Counted from the first letter of the stretch, positions 25,533 through 34,507 are shown. The stretch: DNA of 35,000 bases from Symbiodinium natans (GCA_905221605.1 CAJNDS010002218.1:270001-305000); one strand, 5' to 3'. Notes: a model not told the origin generated them from the sequence alone. Program-made: numbers and translations.

Positions 25533-27254
25533 TTAGCGGCGCGAGTTGTTGGGCTGGGAAAACTTGCACCCCCTCGATGGCTCATCTGCCGGATTGCTTT
25601 CTGACGGAATGTAAATCAGCCTCAGAAGGAGGTCGCAAGACAGCACATGTGCACCGATTGACCTGATGACACCACGGAACCCTGGCGCCGAGGTTCGCCC
25701 CTTCGCCGCGGCACCCAAGACAGCTTTCGCGTCCACGAGCACGACCACTTTCTTATGGTGCTTCGCACGGCTGCGGCACAACCGCTTGATGGTCAGCAGG
25801 AGAGCGTGCCCCTCTAAGATTCCGGAGTGTGCTGCCCAGCGTGCTCTGCTGGATATGACGGTTCGAAAATCAGACTTCTGGTAGCGCAAGCGATGGGGAA
25901 AACCTAAGCGACAAGGTCCCGAGGACTGTTCACAGCCATGCAGCCGCACGTAGTCTCCCCGGCGCTCCGCCAAGCGGCTGAGCTCTTGAAGCTCTTGCTT
26001 GCTGCTGCTGACCGCCGACACGCCAAAGCCAAACTCAGGAGCAGCATCGCACGCCAGAAGTTGTTCGTGAAAGCCTCTGTCCAAACTGACGGACAGGAGA
26101 GGTAACAAGCTCGTGGCCACTGCTATCTCACGCAGCACGTTGCACGGGACAGGCTGTCTGACGTTGGGCTCTCGCCGAACGAACTCGTATATCTGGTCAA
26201 AGACTCCGAACATCGGCCTCTGCAGGAGGCTGAACCACTGCAGCAAACCCAACAAACCATTGACTGCTCCTGGAGAGGCCGACTTCGTCCGTAGCAGATC
26301 TAAGCAACAAGCGAGGCACCTCAGAAGTTTGGTTTGTGAAGGTTCTGCCATATGAGGGCGGCTGCTGACATCACACCCCAATACAGTGATCTGCTCAACC
26401 AAGGTTATGTCCTTGCTCTTCTTTCGCGGAATGCCTGCAGCAGCGAGTGCACCATCGAAACGCTGCAAAGTGGATGTCCCTCGATCAAGAGTCTGATGAA
26501 CGAAAACGGTGTCGTCTGTAGCCACCAAGCACAACTCGGACTGGTCGCTCGGAGGCTTGTGGCTGACGGACAATACACTTTCCTCTCGAACGCCTGCAGC
26601 TGCCACGCACGCTAAAGTAGTTCCTTGCGCGATTGCTGAGGACCAACTGAAACCCATTGGCCAGACCACATGCACCGGGAAAACGAACTCGCTGTCAGTT
26701 AACTGAACACCTGCTGTGTCGTCCGTGAGCCCACTCAACGCAGCAAGGTCCAAGCCCGTCTCTCTGAGCAGGTCGCCTACCAACAGCGGCGGCTGTGCGA
26801 AGAAGTCTTGCAGGTCGGACGGAAGCCTGAGCGTGTCGAAGAAAGTTTCTGCGTCACGCTTGGAGTAGTAGAGCGGCTTCCCTGTCTCAGCATGTATATC
26901 CAGCAGCGATGAAGGGTTTGCAAGCCTGTGCGGCGGCGGCGGTCTGGCTGCCAGCGCCGAGAGCTGTGCACCATTCCAGATCTTGCGTTGTCTGCCTTCC
27001 GTGGCTTTAGCCGCAGCAAAAACTGAGGCCAACCCACGTACATGCCGGCGTAGCCTAAGCTTCCCACATCCAAGCTCCCTGGCCACGAGGATGAGGTACT
27101 GCTTGTAGTCATGCTCATTCGCTGGCACGAGTGGCTGAACCGGTGGCAAAGGTTCTGGAAAAATCGCTGAAGAATCGCTGATGGCGAACCAGGTCCTTTG
27201 GAATATGCTGCAAAGGGTCGCACGTGGCAGCCTGCAACGGCAAGTCAACAGCAT
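25533..27254 (-). CDS. reverse transcriptase/RNase H polyprotein segment
   Basis: 573-codon frame. RT palm: motif A-like YYSKRDAETFFDTL (Asp134), motif B VVWPMGFSWSS (about 196-206), motif C VATDDTVF (Asp247-Asp248 as the metal-binding pair), motif D-like IPRKKSKD, then LGCDVS and a thumb segment NGLLGLLQWF. RNase H: ACDAAPEFGFG (Asp403), EGHALLL (Glu481), VLVDAKAVLG (Asp508), and IPSESNPADEPSRG (Asp557). This layout, with RNase H directly after RT and the NPAD.PSRG ending, is the one I know from abundant dinoflagellate retroelement proteins; it is also reminiscent of DIRS/Ngaro RT-RNaseH. It would copy element RNA into DNA. All catalytic acids seem present. The ATG at 27254 is probably not the true start, because similarity begins around residue 33 and the N-terminal part lies in the other frame (next entry). 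Confidence 0.85.
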   Translation of the reverse strand: MLLTCRCRLPRATLCSIFQRTWFAISDSSAIFPEPLPPVQPLVPANEHDYKQYLILVARELGCGKLRLRRHVRGLASVFAAAKATEGRQRKIWNGAQLSALAARPPPPHRLANPSSLLDIHAETGKPLYYSKRDAETFFDTLRLPSDLQDFFAQPPLLVGDLLRETGLDLAALSGLTDDTAGVQLTDSEFVFPVHVVWPMGFSWSSAIAQGTTLACVAAAGVREESVLSVSHKPPSDQSELCLVATDDTVFVHQTLDRGTSTLQRFDGALAAAGIPRKKSKDITLVEQITVLGCDVSSRPHMAEPSQTKLLRCLACCLDLLRTKSASPGAVNGLLGLLQWFSLLQRPMFGVFDQIYEFVRREPNVRQPVPCNVLREIAVATSLLPLLSVSLDRGFHEQLLACDAAPEFGFGVSAVSSSKQELQELSRLAERRGDYVRLHGCEQSSGPCRLGFPHRLRYQKSDFRTVISSRARWAAHSGILEGHALLLTIKRLCRSRAKHHKKVVVLVDAKAVLGAAAKGRTSAPGFRGVIRSIGAHVLSCDLLLRLIYIPSESNPADEPSRGCKFSQPNNSRR

Positions 27255-27849
27255 CTCCTCTCAAAGGCTCATACTGTGAGGAACATGCCGACTCAAAGTG
27301 CTGAAACGCGCCTCGCCAAACCCAGTTGTCGCCTGCTACTGCTTGCAAGCGGGTCAGCATGCGAGCAGTTTTCGCTGCCACATGCTTCTGAGCTTCAAGT
27401 TGACATATCGTTGGGAAGCTTCGCCAAGCTGCCGTTAATCTATGCGACTTGAAATCAGCCCACATGGCATTGAGCCCCACGATGCACAGATTTGCCACTT
27501 TCAAAGCTGCAGGCTGCATGTCCGAGACGAACTCCACGGTCGACGGCCAAGTTTGGATTTCCGGCAGCGGGAAAATGTCTCGCATGCGCCCAGCGGCTGG
27601 CTGGCTCCAATCCACAGAAAAAGTCGACAGAAGACCGCAGTTGCCGAGGAGCAGCACGTCAACGGCGCTTGCAAGACCTGTAGCCACAGTGGCCGCAGTC
27701 ACCCCAAGCAATGCCCGCCATTGGCGCTGCCTGCGGGCATCCCGCTCCAATTTTGAAGGTGAAGGCTTTTTGCCTCTCCGCCTGACTTTGCCGCATCGGT
27801 GTGGCGCCGCTATCAGCAAACCTGGGGGTGGCGCAACAGACAGAAACAT
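27115..27849 (-). CDS. N-terminal part of RT polyprotein, other frame
   Basis: 244-codon frame ending at 27115 and overlapping the RT frame by 140 bp; moving from this frame to the RT frame is a +1 shift. An in-frame TAG precedes the ATG by about 11 codons, so ATG 27849 (MFLSVAPPPGLLIAAPHRCG) is a reasonable start. A basic stretch (KVRRRGKKPSPSKLERDARR) is followed by a helical region ending in PLQAATCDPLQHIPKDL. I take it as the leader of the RT polyprotein, continued after a frameshift near 27150-27200, where the RT frame reads FPEPLPPVQPLVPANEHDY. Either a programmed frameshift or a one-base indel in a decaying copy would explain it. Confidence 0.6.
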   Translation of the reverse strand: MFLSVAPPPGLLIAAPHRCGKVRRRGKKPSPSKLERDARRQRQWRALLGVTAATVATGLASAVDVLLLGNCGLLSTFSVDWSQPAAGRMRDIFPLPEIQTWPSTVEFVSDMQPAALKVANLCIVGLNAMWADFKSHRLTAAWRSFPTICQLEAQKHVAAKTARMLTRLQAVAGDNWVWRGAFQHFESACSSQYEPLRGDAVDLPLQAATCDPLQHIPKDLVRHQRFFSDFSRTFATGSATRASE

Positions 27850-28074
27850 GTTTCGCCGGAGCGCAGTGACCGGACGCTAGGCCGAAAGATCCATGATGCC
27901 TGCAACTACACAAGCTACACCACCCCAGCGCTGGTAACTGGCTTTTCAACCCAAAGGGCTCCGGGCACCATGCCTTGTGTCGAAGCACAGCTGCGCAGTC
28001 ACTCGGCCTTCCTCCCTGACTATATGACGACTGGAAAGTCAGACGTCGGCACGTTGCAACAACAATATCCCTTC

Positions 28075-28130
28075 AACCCTAAACCCTAAACCCTAAACCC
28101 TAACCCTAAACCCTACATCCTAAACCCCTA
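28075..28130. repeat. CCCTAAA telomere-like array
   Basis: Right flank of the retroelement-like block. The next 290 bp (28131-28420) hold only degenerate repeats and unique DNA without a supported exon. Confidence 0.9.
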
Positions 28131-28420
28131 AATCCTCCAGGGCTTCAGTCTCCAGGGGTCCGTGAAGTGTTCTTGAGGGCATTCACTGAATCCTCAGGGC
28201 GTAGGCTCTGCCATCCATATTTTTACAGGGCTCCCGGTCGAAGATCTTCTCCCTAAACCCCTATACCGAATTGAAGGGTTTAGGGTTTAGGGTTTGGGGT
28301 TCAACTTGTGGAAGAAGCTGTACTTCAAAAGAAAGAGCTGCATCTCAAAAAGTAACATTCTATCAGAAACACTGGCGAGTATCGAGTCTTAACACGAGGC
28401 TTTCGGGGCTTTGTGGGCTC

Positions 28421-28470
28421 CACCCTAAACCCTAAACCCTAAACCCTAAACCCTAAACCCTAAACCCTAA
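28421..28470. repeat. CCCTAAA telomere-like array
   Basis: Seven perfect units. Confidence 0.94.
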
Positions 28471-28529
28471 AGCTCCAACGCTCTGGGTGGGCTGCCATCA
28501 TGGGTAGCCAGGCGCCCAAATGCCGAAGC
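28471..28529 (-). CDS. candidate exon, unassigned
   Basis: Minus: the best pyrimidine-rich acceptor in the window, CTTGTTGTTTCTCAG|G. Two frames are open (ASAFGRLATHDGSPPRALEL, then TAG; or LRHLGAWLPMMAAHPERWSF). Flanked by CCCTAAA (left) and TTTAGGG (right). The family is unknown and the plus strand is also open. Confidence 0.33.
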
Positions 28530-28577
28530 CTGAGAAACAACAAGCTTTTAGGGCTGGGGGGGACTTGGCTCCACCCA

Positions 28578-28765
28578 GCGTTTAGGGTTTAGGGTTTAGG
28601 GTTTAGGGTTTAGGGTTTAGGGTTTAGGGTTTAGGGTTTAGGGTTTAGGGTTTAGGGTTTAGGGTTTAGGGTTTGGGGTTTAGGGTTTGGGGTTTAGGGT
28701 TTAGGGTTTAGGGCTTAGGATTTGGGGTTTGGGGTTTGGGGTTTGGGGTTTGGGGTTTAGGGTTT
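28578..28765. repeat. TTTAGGG array passing into TTTGGGG
   Basis: About 20 canonical units, then a block of TTTGGGG at about 28720-28757. Confidence 0.95.
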
Positions 28766-29065
28766 TGAGCTTGCTTAGGCTTAATTAGGGTTTTGCATCT
28801 GCTTTCGTGCCTTACAAACCTTCCGGCTGTGTGTTGTTAGAAGGGGGGAAGCTCAAAAACCTCAACAAGCCTGAAACTCCTAAGAACCTTTCAAACCCTA
28901 AAGGCCCTAGAAAACACCTGAAACCCGTAAACTCCAAAAGAAAAAAAAAACTAAGCCATGTGAGTTTGTTCTAGGTCTGAAGATTTTGCGCTTTGGGCTT
29001 CACGGCATTCCGGGCCCTGTAGCTGGAGAGGCTTTGGCGTCTTTCGGGTGCTCTGGGATAGGGTT

Positions 29066-29185
29066 TGGGGCTTAGGGTTTAGGGATTAGGGCTTAGGGCT
29101 TAGGGCTTAGGGCTTAGGGCTTAGGGCTTAGGGCTTAGGGCTTAGGGCTTAGGGCTTAGGGCTTAGGGCTTAGGGCTTGGGGCTT
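29066..29185. repeat. CTTAGGG heptamer block
   Basis: About 15 identical CTTAGGG units, the purest variant block in the window. Confidence 0.96.
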
Positions 29186-29315
29186 ACGGATGGTGTGAGG
29201 CTTTCGAACTTTAAGGTGCTGGTTTTAGGCTTTAGGAGACTTAGGCCCCGAGCCGGTTTTCGGCTCTTTCTTCATTAGGAGGTTTGGGCGGGTTGAGAAG
29301 ACTTGTTCGGGCTTC

Positions 29316-29317
<2 letters not shown>

Positions 29318-29360
<43 letters not shown>
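29318..29360. repeat. 43-base G homopolymer
   Basis: 43 consecutive G after GGGCTTCTT. Length is assembly-dependent. Confidence 0.95.
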
Positions 29361-29530
29361 CGATCAAGTGGGCTTTGGGGTTGAAAGCTTCACCCCAACC
29401 CACTCAAAACCAGAAAAAGAAGAGGGTGCCGGTTGCGCTGGGCCGTTTAGGACTTAGGGTTTAGGGTTTAGGGTTCGGGTTTAGGGTGTAATGAAGTGAG
29501 GAGCATGCTTTCTGCAGCCTCTAACACGGG

Positions 29531-29730
29531 TTGAGGGCCCAGGGTATCCTAGACCCACCCAATCCTCAACCCCCGCAGATCCACAACTCCCTTTTGAAAA
29601 GGCACAGAAGTGCTCACAATCTATGGTATCAGGGGCACCTATCTCGGGCAGACTCTATCTCAGCTCCGGTTAAGGCGAGGGCCCCACAGATGGCGAAACT
29701 CTACGCCCAAACACTGAGTTCTAACCCCGA
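29531..29730 (+). CDS. possible coding segment, unassigned
   Basis: A plus frame is open for about 65 codons in unique DNA (HNSLLKRHRSAHNLWYQGHL then SRADSISAPVKARAPQ), while the other strand is interrupted by stops. No family recognised and no splice sites decided. Confidence 0.25.
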
Positions 29731-29884
29731 AACCCTAAACCCCAAATCCGAAACCCTAGCCGTAAACCCTAAACCCTGCATTCTAAACCCTACACCCTAA
29801 GCCGTGACTTCCCTGAACTCCTCGTAGGGCGTCCTGGATCCTGCCCTTTAAACACCCTAAGACCCTAACGCCCGAAACCCTGGC

Positions 29885-29975
29885 CCTAAACCCTAAACCC
29901 TAAACCCTAAACCCTAAACCCTAAACCCTAAACCCTAAACCCTAAACCCTAAACCCTAAACCCTAAACCCTAAAC
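29885..29975. repeat. CCCTAAA telomere-like array
   Basis: 13 perfect units. The adjacent island 30000-30060 has a consensus plus donor GCGAT|GTAAGT after GAPKGAAKAAA, but minus is open too. Confidence 0.95.
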
Positions 29976-30234
29976 CCGAGCCCTTAACCCTAAACCCTTT
30001 TGGGGCTCCAAAGGGTGCCGCCAAAGCGGCTGCGATGTAAGTTCCTCCGTGGTCGGCTGGTCCTTAGGGTTTTAGGGTTTAAGGTTTAGGGTTTAGGGTT
30101 TAGGGTTTAGGGCTTAGGGTTTGGGGTTTTAGGGTTTAGGGGTTTTTGGGCTTTAGGGTTTTAGGGCCGTAAGGGTTACTAGGGTCTATTAAGGTCTTTT
30201 TGGCTGAGGAAGCCTAAACCCTCAACCCTGAACC

Positions 30235-30300
30235 CTAAATCCCAAACCCTAAACCCTAAACCCTAAACCCTAAACCCTAACTAAACCCTAAACCCGAAAC
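30235..30300. repeat. CCCTAAA telomere-like array
   Basis: About nine units. The following island 30300-30365 is open on minus (EVHTKTLKTMVRSLRRLLL) and on plus (QQEPPEAPDHGLQCLC), between CCCTAAA and TTCAGGG. Confidence 0.93.
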
Positions 30301-30371
30301 AGCAAGAGCCTCCTGAGGCTCCGGACCATGGTCTTCAGTGTCTTTGTGTGCACCTCACCAGGACTTTGGGG

Positions 30372-30515
30372 TTCAGGGTTCAGGGTTCAGGGTTTAGGGT
30401 CCAGGGTTTAGGGTTTAGGGTTTAGGGTTTAGGGTTTGGGGTTTAGGGTTTGGGGTTTAGGGTTTAGGGTTTGGGGTTTAGGGTTTAGGGTAGTGTTTAA
30501 GGTTTAGGGTTTAGG
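30372..30515. repeat. TTCAGGG/TTTAGGG array
   Basis: TTCAGGG units at the left end, then canonical and TTTGGGG units. Confidence 0.93.
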
Positions 30516-30524
30516 GGCTCCCCT

Positions 30525-30850
30525 CGGGTTCTAATGCAGAGTTTTGCACCCCCTATGGACTTATAAGAACCTTCTTGCTCCTGAGGCTCCCATAACCTAA
30601 ACCCTAAACCCTAAACCCTAAACCCCTAAAACCGTAAACCCCTTTGGGTTCTAATGCAAGCGTATGAACTTTCATCTTAAGGCCTTTCCCTGGACCCCTA
30701 TGACTTGGGAACGTTTTTGCACTGAGGCTCCCTTTGGTTCTTGTGGGGATTCAGACCCCTCGATGGGAACATAAGGGCCATAGTAGGAGTCTATTAAGGG
30801 AACCGATTAAGGGAACTGTTTTGCACTGCGGCTCCCTTTGTTTTTCACGC
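30525..30850. repeat. diverged tandem repeats related to element B
   Basis: The words GGTTCTAATGCA, CCCCTATG(G)ACTT and TTTTGCACTG(A/C)GGCTCCCTTTG recur (30528-30592, 30649-30740, 30818-30845), partly separated by CCCTAAA units. The segment GGGAACATAAGGGCCATAG matches GGGAATATAAGGACCATGG in the neighbouring element B copy. Confidence 0.7.
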
Positions 30851-30882
30851 AGGGCTTTAAGCTTTAATCTTGAGGTTGTTCC

Positions 30883-31000
30883 TTGGACCCTTAAGGTTGT
30901 ACCCTTAGGTTTTGGGAACTCTCCCAAGGATACCCAATGGGAATATAAGGACCATGGCAGGGGTATTTTCAGGGAACCCCTTAGGGGGTACAACCTTCGG
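30883..31000. repeat. fold-back element B, copy 2
   Basis: Begins TTGGACCCTTAAGGTTGTACCC and ends GGGGGTACAACCTT; inverted ends as in the copy at 16571-16662. Confidence 0.78.
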
Positions 31001-31184
31001 GGTAGGAGTTGTAATCCCTGATTGACAGCTTTGAGGTTTGAGGTCTTCCCCAAACCCTAAACCCTAAACCCGAGTACTTTGAGGGTTTAGGATCGAGGGT
31101 TTGGAGTTTAGGGTTTAGGGTTCAGGGTTTCGGATTGCGGCTTGCCCGCAAGCCCTAATCCCCAAGCCTGAATATGTAAAGACA

Positions 31185-31325
31185 CTTGGAGGTTCATGGT
31201 ACTCATTAACCAATGATAACTGCACTTATGACTGTACTTATAAGCCCCTCAAGTGCCCTTATGTGGCTATAAGTAGAGCTATAAATACAGTAATGACTGG
31301 TTAATAAGTACCATGAACCTCCAAG
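31185..31325. repeat. fold-back element A, copy 2
   Basis: Near-perfect inverted arms starting CTTGGAGGTTCATGGTACT and ending GTACCATGAACCTCCAAG, about 45-55 bp each, with the centre CAAGTGCCCTTATGTGGCTATAA. It matches copy 1 at 20873-21023 in arms and centre. Confidence 0.88.
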
Positions 31326-31594
31326 CATACCTCGGAGCATCTGTGTGTCCCAGAGACGTGGGGAGCATTACGCTCAGCCCCCGGCGCGGAGTGGCGAATG
31401 ATCCTCATCGCGGGTTTCGGTTTTCGGGTTTAGGGTTTGCAGTTTACGGCTAGGGTTTAGGGTTTACTTAGGGTTTAGGATTTAGGGTTTAGGGTCTACC
31501 TTCAGCAGTTTCCCAAAATTCAGGTTTTAGGGTGTTGGGTCCTCATGGGATTCTGCCATACTTTGGGGGTATATGCGTGACACCCTCAGCCCCA

Positions 31595-31663
31595 AACCCT
31601 ACACCCTAAACCCTGAACCCTAAACCCTGAACCCTAAACCCCAAACCCTAAACCCCAAACCCT
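31595..31663. repeat. CCCTAAA/CCCTGAA array
   Basis: Alternating CCCTAAA, CCCTGAA and CCCCAAA units. Confidence 0.9.
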
Positions 31664-31683
31664 ATGTTGGGAGAGTACAGTAC

Positions 31684-31730
31684 CTGCCGCGCGGCCTCAC
31701 CGAGCGAGTTGACATAGTCCTGCCCGGTAG
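31684..31730. other. exon-like island, strand unresolved
   Basis: Minus: acceptor GCACCTGCAG|CT, peptide (A)TGQDYVNSLGEAARQ, donor CGGCAG|GTACTG. Plus: acceptor GAGTACAG|T, peptide YLPRGLTERVDIVLPGSC, donor CTGCAG|GTGCGTGAG. Both are strong, so one strand must be fortuitous. Confidence 0.33.
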
Positions 31731-32099
31731 CTGCAGGTGCGTGAGCATTGCGTGGGTTTCGGTGCTTAGGGGGTTTGAGTATTGCGTGGTGGCCACATGA
31801 GGGGTGTGGATATAGGGATTTAGGGGGTTTAGGAAGTTTAGGAGTTTTAGGGGTTGTTGGGGTTTAGGGGTTTAGGCAGTTTAGGGGCTTTAGGGGTTCA
31901 GGTGGTTTAGGGGTTTACGGGTGTAGGGGTTGGGGGGTTTCGGGGCTTAGGGACGAGCTCCTGACTGCTCCTTGTAGGCTCACGGCGAAACCCTAAACCC
32001 CAAACCCTAGCCCCACCCAAACCCCAGAAAGGGTTTGGGATTCGGGAAGCTCCTGTGCTGCAAGGCGCGCGCCGTAGCCTTGGATTTTCCAGGTCTTTA

Positions 32100-32220
32100 G
32101 GGGTTTCAGGGTTTAGGGTTTAGGATTTAGGGTTTAAGGTTTAGGGCTAGGGTTTAGGGTTTAGGATTTAGGGTTTAGGGTTTGAGGGGTTTAGAAAATT
32201 TAGGGTTTAGGCATTTGTGG
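32100..32220. repeat. degenerate TTTAGGG array
   Basis: Canonical units mixed with ATTTAGG and TTTAAGG variants. Confidence 0.85.
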
Positions 32221-32269
32221 ATTTAGGGGCCTAGTCAGATTTTGAATGGGGTTTTTGGGCTTCAGCGGG

Positions 32270-32940
32270 TTGAAGGGCTTGAAGGGTTCTACGAGGGCTT
32301 TAAGAGTTCTGGGGTTTAGGGTGTTTTGCGTTTAGGGGTTTTGGGGTTCTGGGGTTTTGGGTGTTTTGGGATTTGGGGCTTGAGGGATTTAGGGTTCTAC
32401 GAGGGCTTTAAGAGTTCTGGGGGTTTAGGGTGTTTTGCGTTTAGGGGCTCTGGGGTTCTGGGGTTTTAGGGTGTTTGGGATTTAGGGCTTGAGGGATTTA
32501 GGGTTCTACGAGGGCTTTAAGAGTTGTAGGGTTTAGGGTGTTTTTGCGTTTAGGGGTTTTGGGGTTCTGGGGTTTTGGGTGTTTTGGGATTTGGGGCTTG
32601 ACGGATTTAGGGTTCTACGAGGGCTTTAAGAGTTCTGGGGGTTTAGGGTGTTTTGCGTTTAGGGGTTCTGGGGTTCTGGGGTTTTAGGGTGTTTTGGGAT
32701 TTAGGGCTTGAGGGATTTAGGGTTCTACGAGGGCTTTAAGAGTTCTGGGGGTTTAGGGTGTTTTGCGTTTAGGGGTTCTGGGGTTCTGGGGTTTTAGGGT
32801 GTTTGGGATTTAGGGCTTGAGGGATTTAGGGTTCTACGAGGGCTTTAAGAGTTCTGGGGGATAGGGTTGTTTTGCGAATAGGGGTTTTGGGGTTCTGGGG
32901 TTTTCGGGGTTTTGGGATTTAGGGCTTTAGGGATTTAGGG
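32270..32940. repeat. 109-bp minisatellite, six copies
   Basis: GGTTCTACGAGGGCTTTAAG recurs with TTC at 32287, 32395, 32505, 32613, 32723 and 32832, giving periods of 108-110 bp. The remainder of each unit consists of telomere-like words (TTTAGGGTGTTTTGCG, GGGGTTCTGGGGTTTTAGG). It is followed at 32905-33000 by two copies of a 48-bp derivative. Confidence 0.93.
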
Positions 32941-33102
32941 TTTAGGGGTTTGGGGGGTTTTGGGATTTAGGGCTTTAGGGATTTAGGGTTTAGGGGTTTG
33001 GGGCTTCCGGGTTTAGAGGTTTGGTGTTCTAAGGTTTTGGGGACTTAGGGCTTCAGAGGTTTGAGGGCTTTTGGGTTCCCCAAGAGCTTTAAACCCCTAA
33101 AC

Positions 33103-33271
33103 CCGCGAAGGTCGCCGAAGACTGCTGCCTGGTTGGTCAAAAGGTCATCGACCTTCTCCAGCTCGCCCTCCTCCGGCTCTGCCATGTCGACAGCATCGTT
33201 CCCCTCGGCGCTGGACGCGTCCACTTCCAGGCAGCCCGGCAGGCACCGACGTTGACAGCCGCATTGGTTAA
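33103..33271 (-). CDS. exon with acidic segment, unassigned
   Basis: Minus strand. After a Cys-rich start (NQCGCQRRCLPGCLEVDASS) the peptide is strongly acidic (AEPEEGELEKVDDLLTNQAA then VFGDLR). Codons end mostly in G or C, and the antisense frame is a monotone Ser/Thr run, so minus is clearly favoured. Donor TCGCGG|GTTTAGGG runs into telomere-like sequence as in the TPR-SET gene. The 5' boundary (acceptor AACAACTAG|TT) is a guess. No domain recognised. Confidence 0.5.
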
Positions 33272-33479
33272 CTAGTTGTTGCCAGCACCAATAGGATGAT
33301 GACCCGCTTTTGAAATGCGGCCCGTGGACTGGTGGTGTCGCCGCCACTTGTCGGACTCCTCCCATGCTTTCGGGCTTCAGGTTGGGGGTGTCGGGTTTTG
33401 GGGCTTAGGGTGCAAGGGTTTAGGGTTCATAGGGTTTTGGGGTTACAGGATTTTGGCGGATTTGCAGGGTTTATTCGGT

Positions 33480-33580
33480 TCAGAGGGTTTATGGGGGTTT
33501 GGGCTGCACCCTTCTGAGCCCAGCACGCTCAAAATCGGAGTCGCCGATGGAGATGATGCTTCTCCAAGAGCCTCAGGATA
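33480..33580. other. exon-like island, strand unresolved
   Basis: Plus SEPSTLKIGVADGDDASPRA; minus ALGEASSPSATPILSVLGSE with donor GAAGG|GTGCAG. Neither is recognised. Confidence 0.28.
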
Positions 33581-33584
33581 CTTG

Positions 33585-33645
33585 GGTTTGGGTTTGGGTT
33601 TGAGCTTGGGTTTGGGTTTGGGTTTGGGTTGGGGTTGGGGGTTTG
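33585..33645. repeat. TTGGGT hexamer array
   Basis: About nine hexamers of GGGTTT/TTGGGT type, a unit one base shorter than the telomere-like heptamer. Confidence 0.9.
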
Positions 33646-33907
33646 AGGATTTGGGGGGGTTTAGGAGGCTAAGGGCTTGTTTGTAAACATGACATAGAAG
33701 GGGCCGTGATAGAGACATCTAAGCAACTGGAGGTTGTAAATCAGGTAAGTAAAACGTTTTGCTAGTTGAATCCTGCTTGCTCTGCAAGTTTCTTTGGGGG
33801 AGGTCGTACGCAATTACCTAGCCAACACTGTGAACCTAACACCCCGAACAACCCCTGAACCCTCGGCCCCGCACCCCCACCCCCCCCGCCTGATTGAATT
33901 CAAAACT

Positions 33908-34032
33908 CTAAGGGTAGTTATATGGTCCCTTTGTAAGGGAGCCCTTATACCCTTACCCGCTTTTACACGGGCCCATCCATCAGAACCCTTTAAGGGAGGG
34001 ACCATATTCAGGGCCCATGCAACCACCCTTAG
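33908..34032. repeat. fold-back element D
   Basis: The left arm CTAAGGGTAGTTATATGGTCCCT (33908-33930) is matched in inverse by AGGGACCATAT plus AACCACCCTTAG on the right, with 13 extra bases between the two halves of the right arm. The centre is rich in AAGGG/CCCTT words. No coding sequence. Confidence 0.75.
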
Positions 34033-34192
34033 GAAACACCCTAAACCCTAAAGGCGGAAATCGATTGGGCTGCACAGACCCCACCGTCCCCCGCAATCCT
34101 TCATGGCCTTCGTCAACACGTTCTTCTGATTCTGCCGCGGGCACATCAACGTTGGTGCCGCAGAGTGCAAACCCTAAAGCCTAAACCCTAGT

Positions 34193-34330
34193 GTCCCTGC
34201 GGCAAAGGCAGCCATTGCCACCAAAAGCCAAAAGGCAGTGGACGGCTTCTTTGCCCGGCAGCGCCGCGCATCTAGCTGTCGGTGGCACGGCTTGCCCATG
34301 AAAAATGATGGAACTAGGTCTAGGGGTTAG
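34193..34330 (+). CDS. possible coding segment, unassigned
   Basis: A plus frame is open for 45 codons to TAG (34328-34330): VPAAKAAIATKSQKAVDGFF then ARQRRASSCRWHGLPMK. The charged composition reads like protein, but minus is also open (CAALPGKEAVHCLLAFGG). No family recognised. Confidence 0.28.
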   Translation, partial: VPAAKAAIATKSQKAVDGFFARQRRASSCRWHGLPMKNDGTRSRG

Positions 34331-34507
34331 GGTTTAGGGTTGAGGGTTTAGGGTTTAGGGCTAGGGTTTAGGGTTTAGGGCCACAAAACACCTCCGGAAA
34401 ACCCTGAAACTATGAACCCCTTAACTCTAAACCCTCAGCCAAAGTCCCACAGTAACCTAGAAGCCCCGTGCTAACCTCTTGCTACACCCTAAAGCGTACA
34501 CACTCAC

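Larger units (their letters stand above)
25119..28068 (-). mobile_element. retroelement-like insertion in CCCTAAA array
   Basis: A 2.95-kb repeat-free block interrupts a CCCTAAA array, with the same orientation on both sides. It contains the RT/RNase H reading frames on the minus strand. The extreme ends carry a 7-bp inverted match (ATTGTTG at 25120-25126, CAACAAT at 28060-28066), too short to be decisive. No long terminal repeats, poly-A tail, integrase or tyrosine recombinase were recognised. The 400 bp at 25119-25532, downstream of the RT stop, have no assigned function. Boundaries are inferred from where the heptamers stop and start. Confidence 0.6.

Noticed and set aside
25128-25569. Reading frames of 123 (plus) and 138 (minus) codons beside the RT gene
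   Set aside because: They lie in the 3' part of the retroelement-like block, overlap each other and show no recognised domain; probably element non-coding sequence.
25666-27880. Several plus-strand frames of 60-143 codons over the RT region
   Set aside because: They are antisense shadows of the RT and leader frames, which carry recognisable catalytic motifs on the minus strand.
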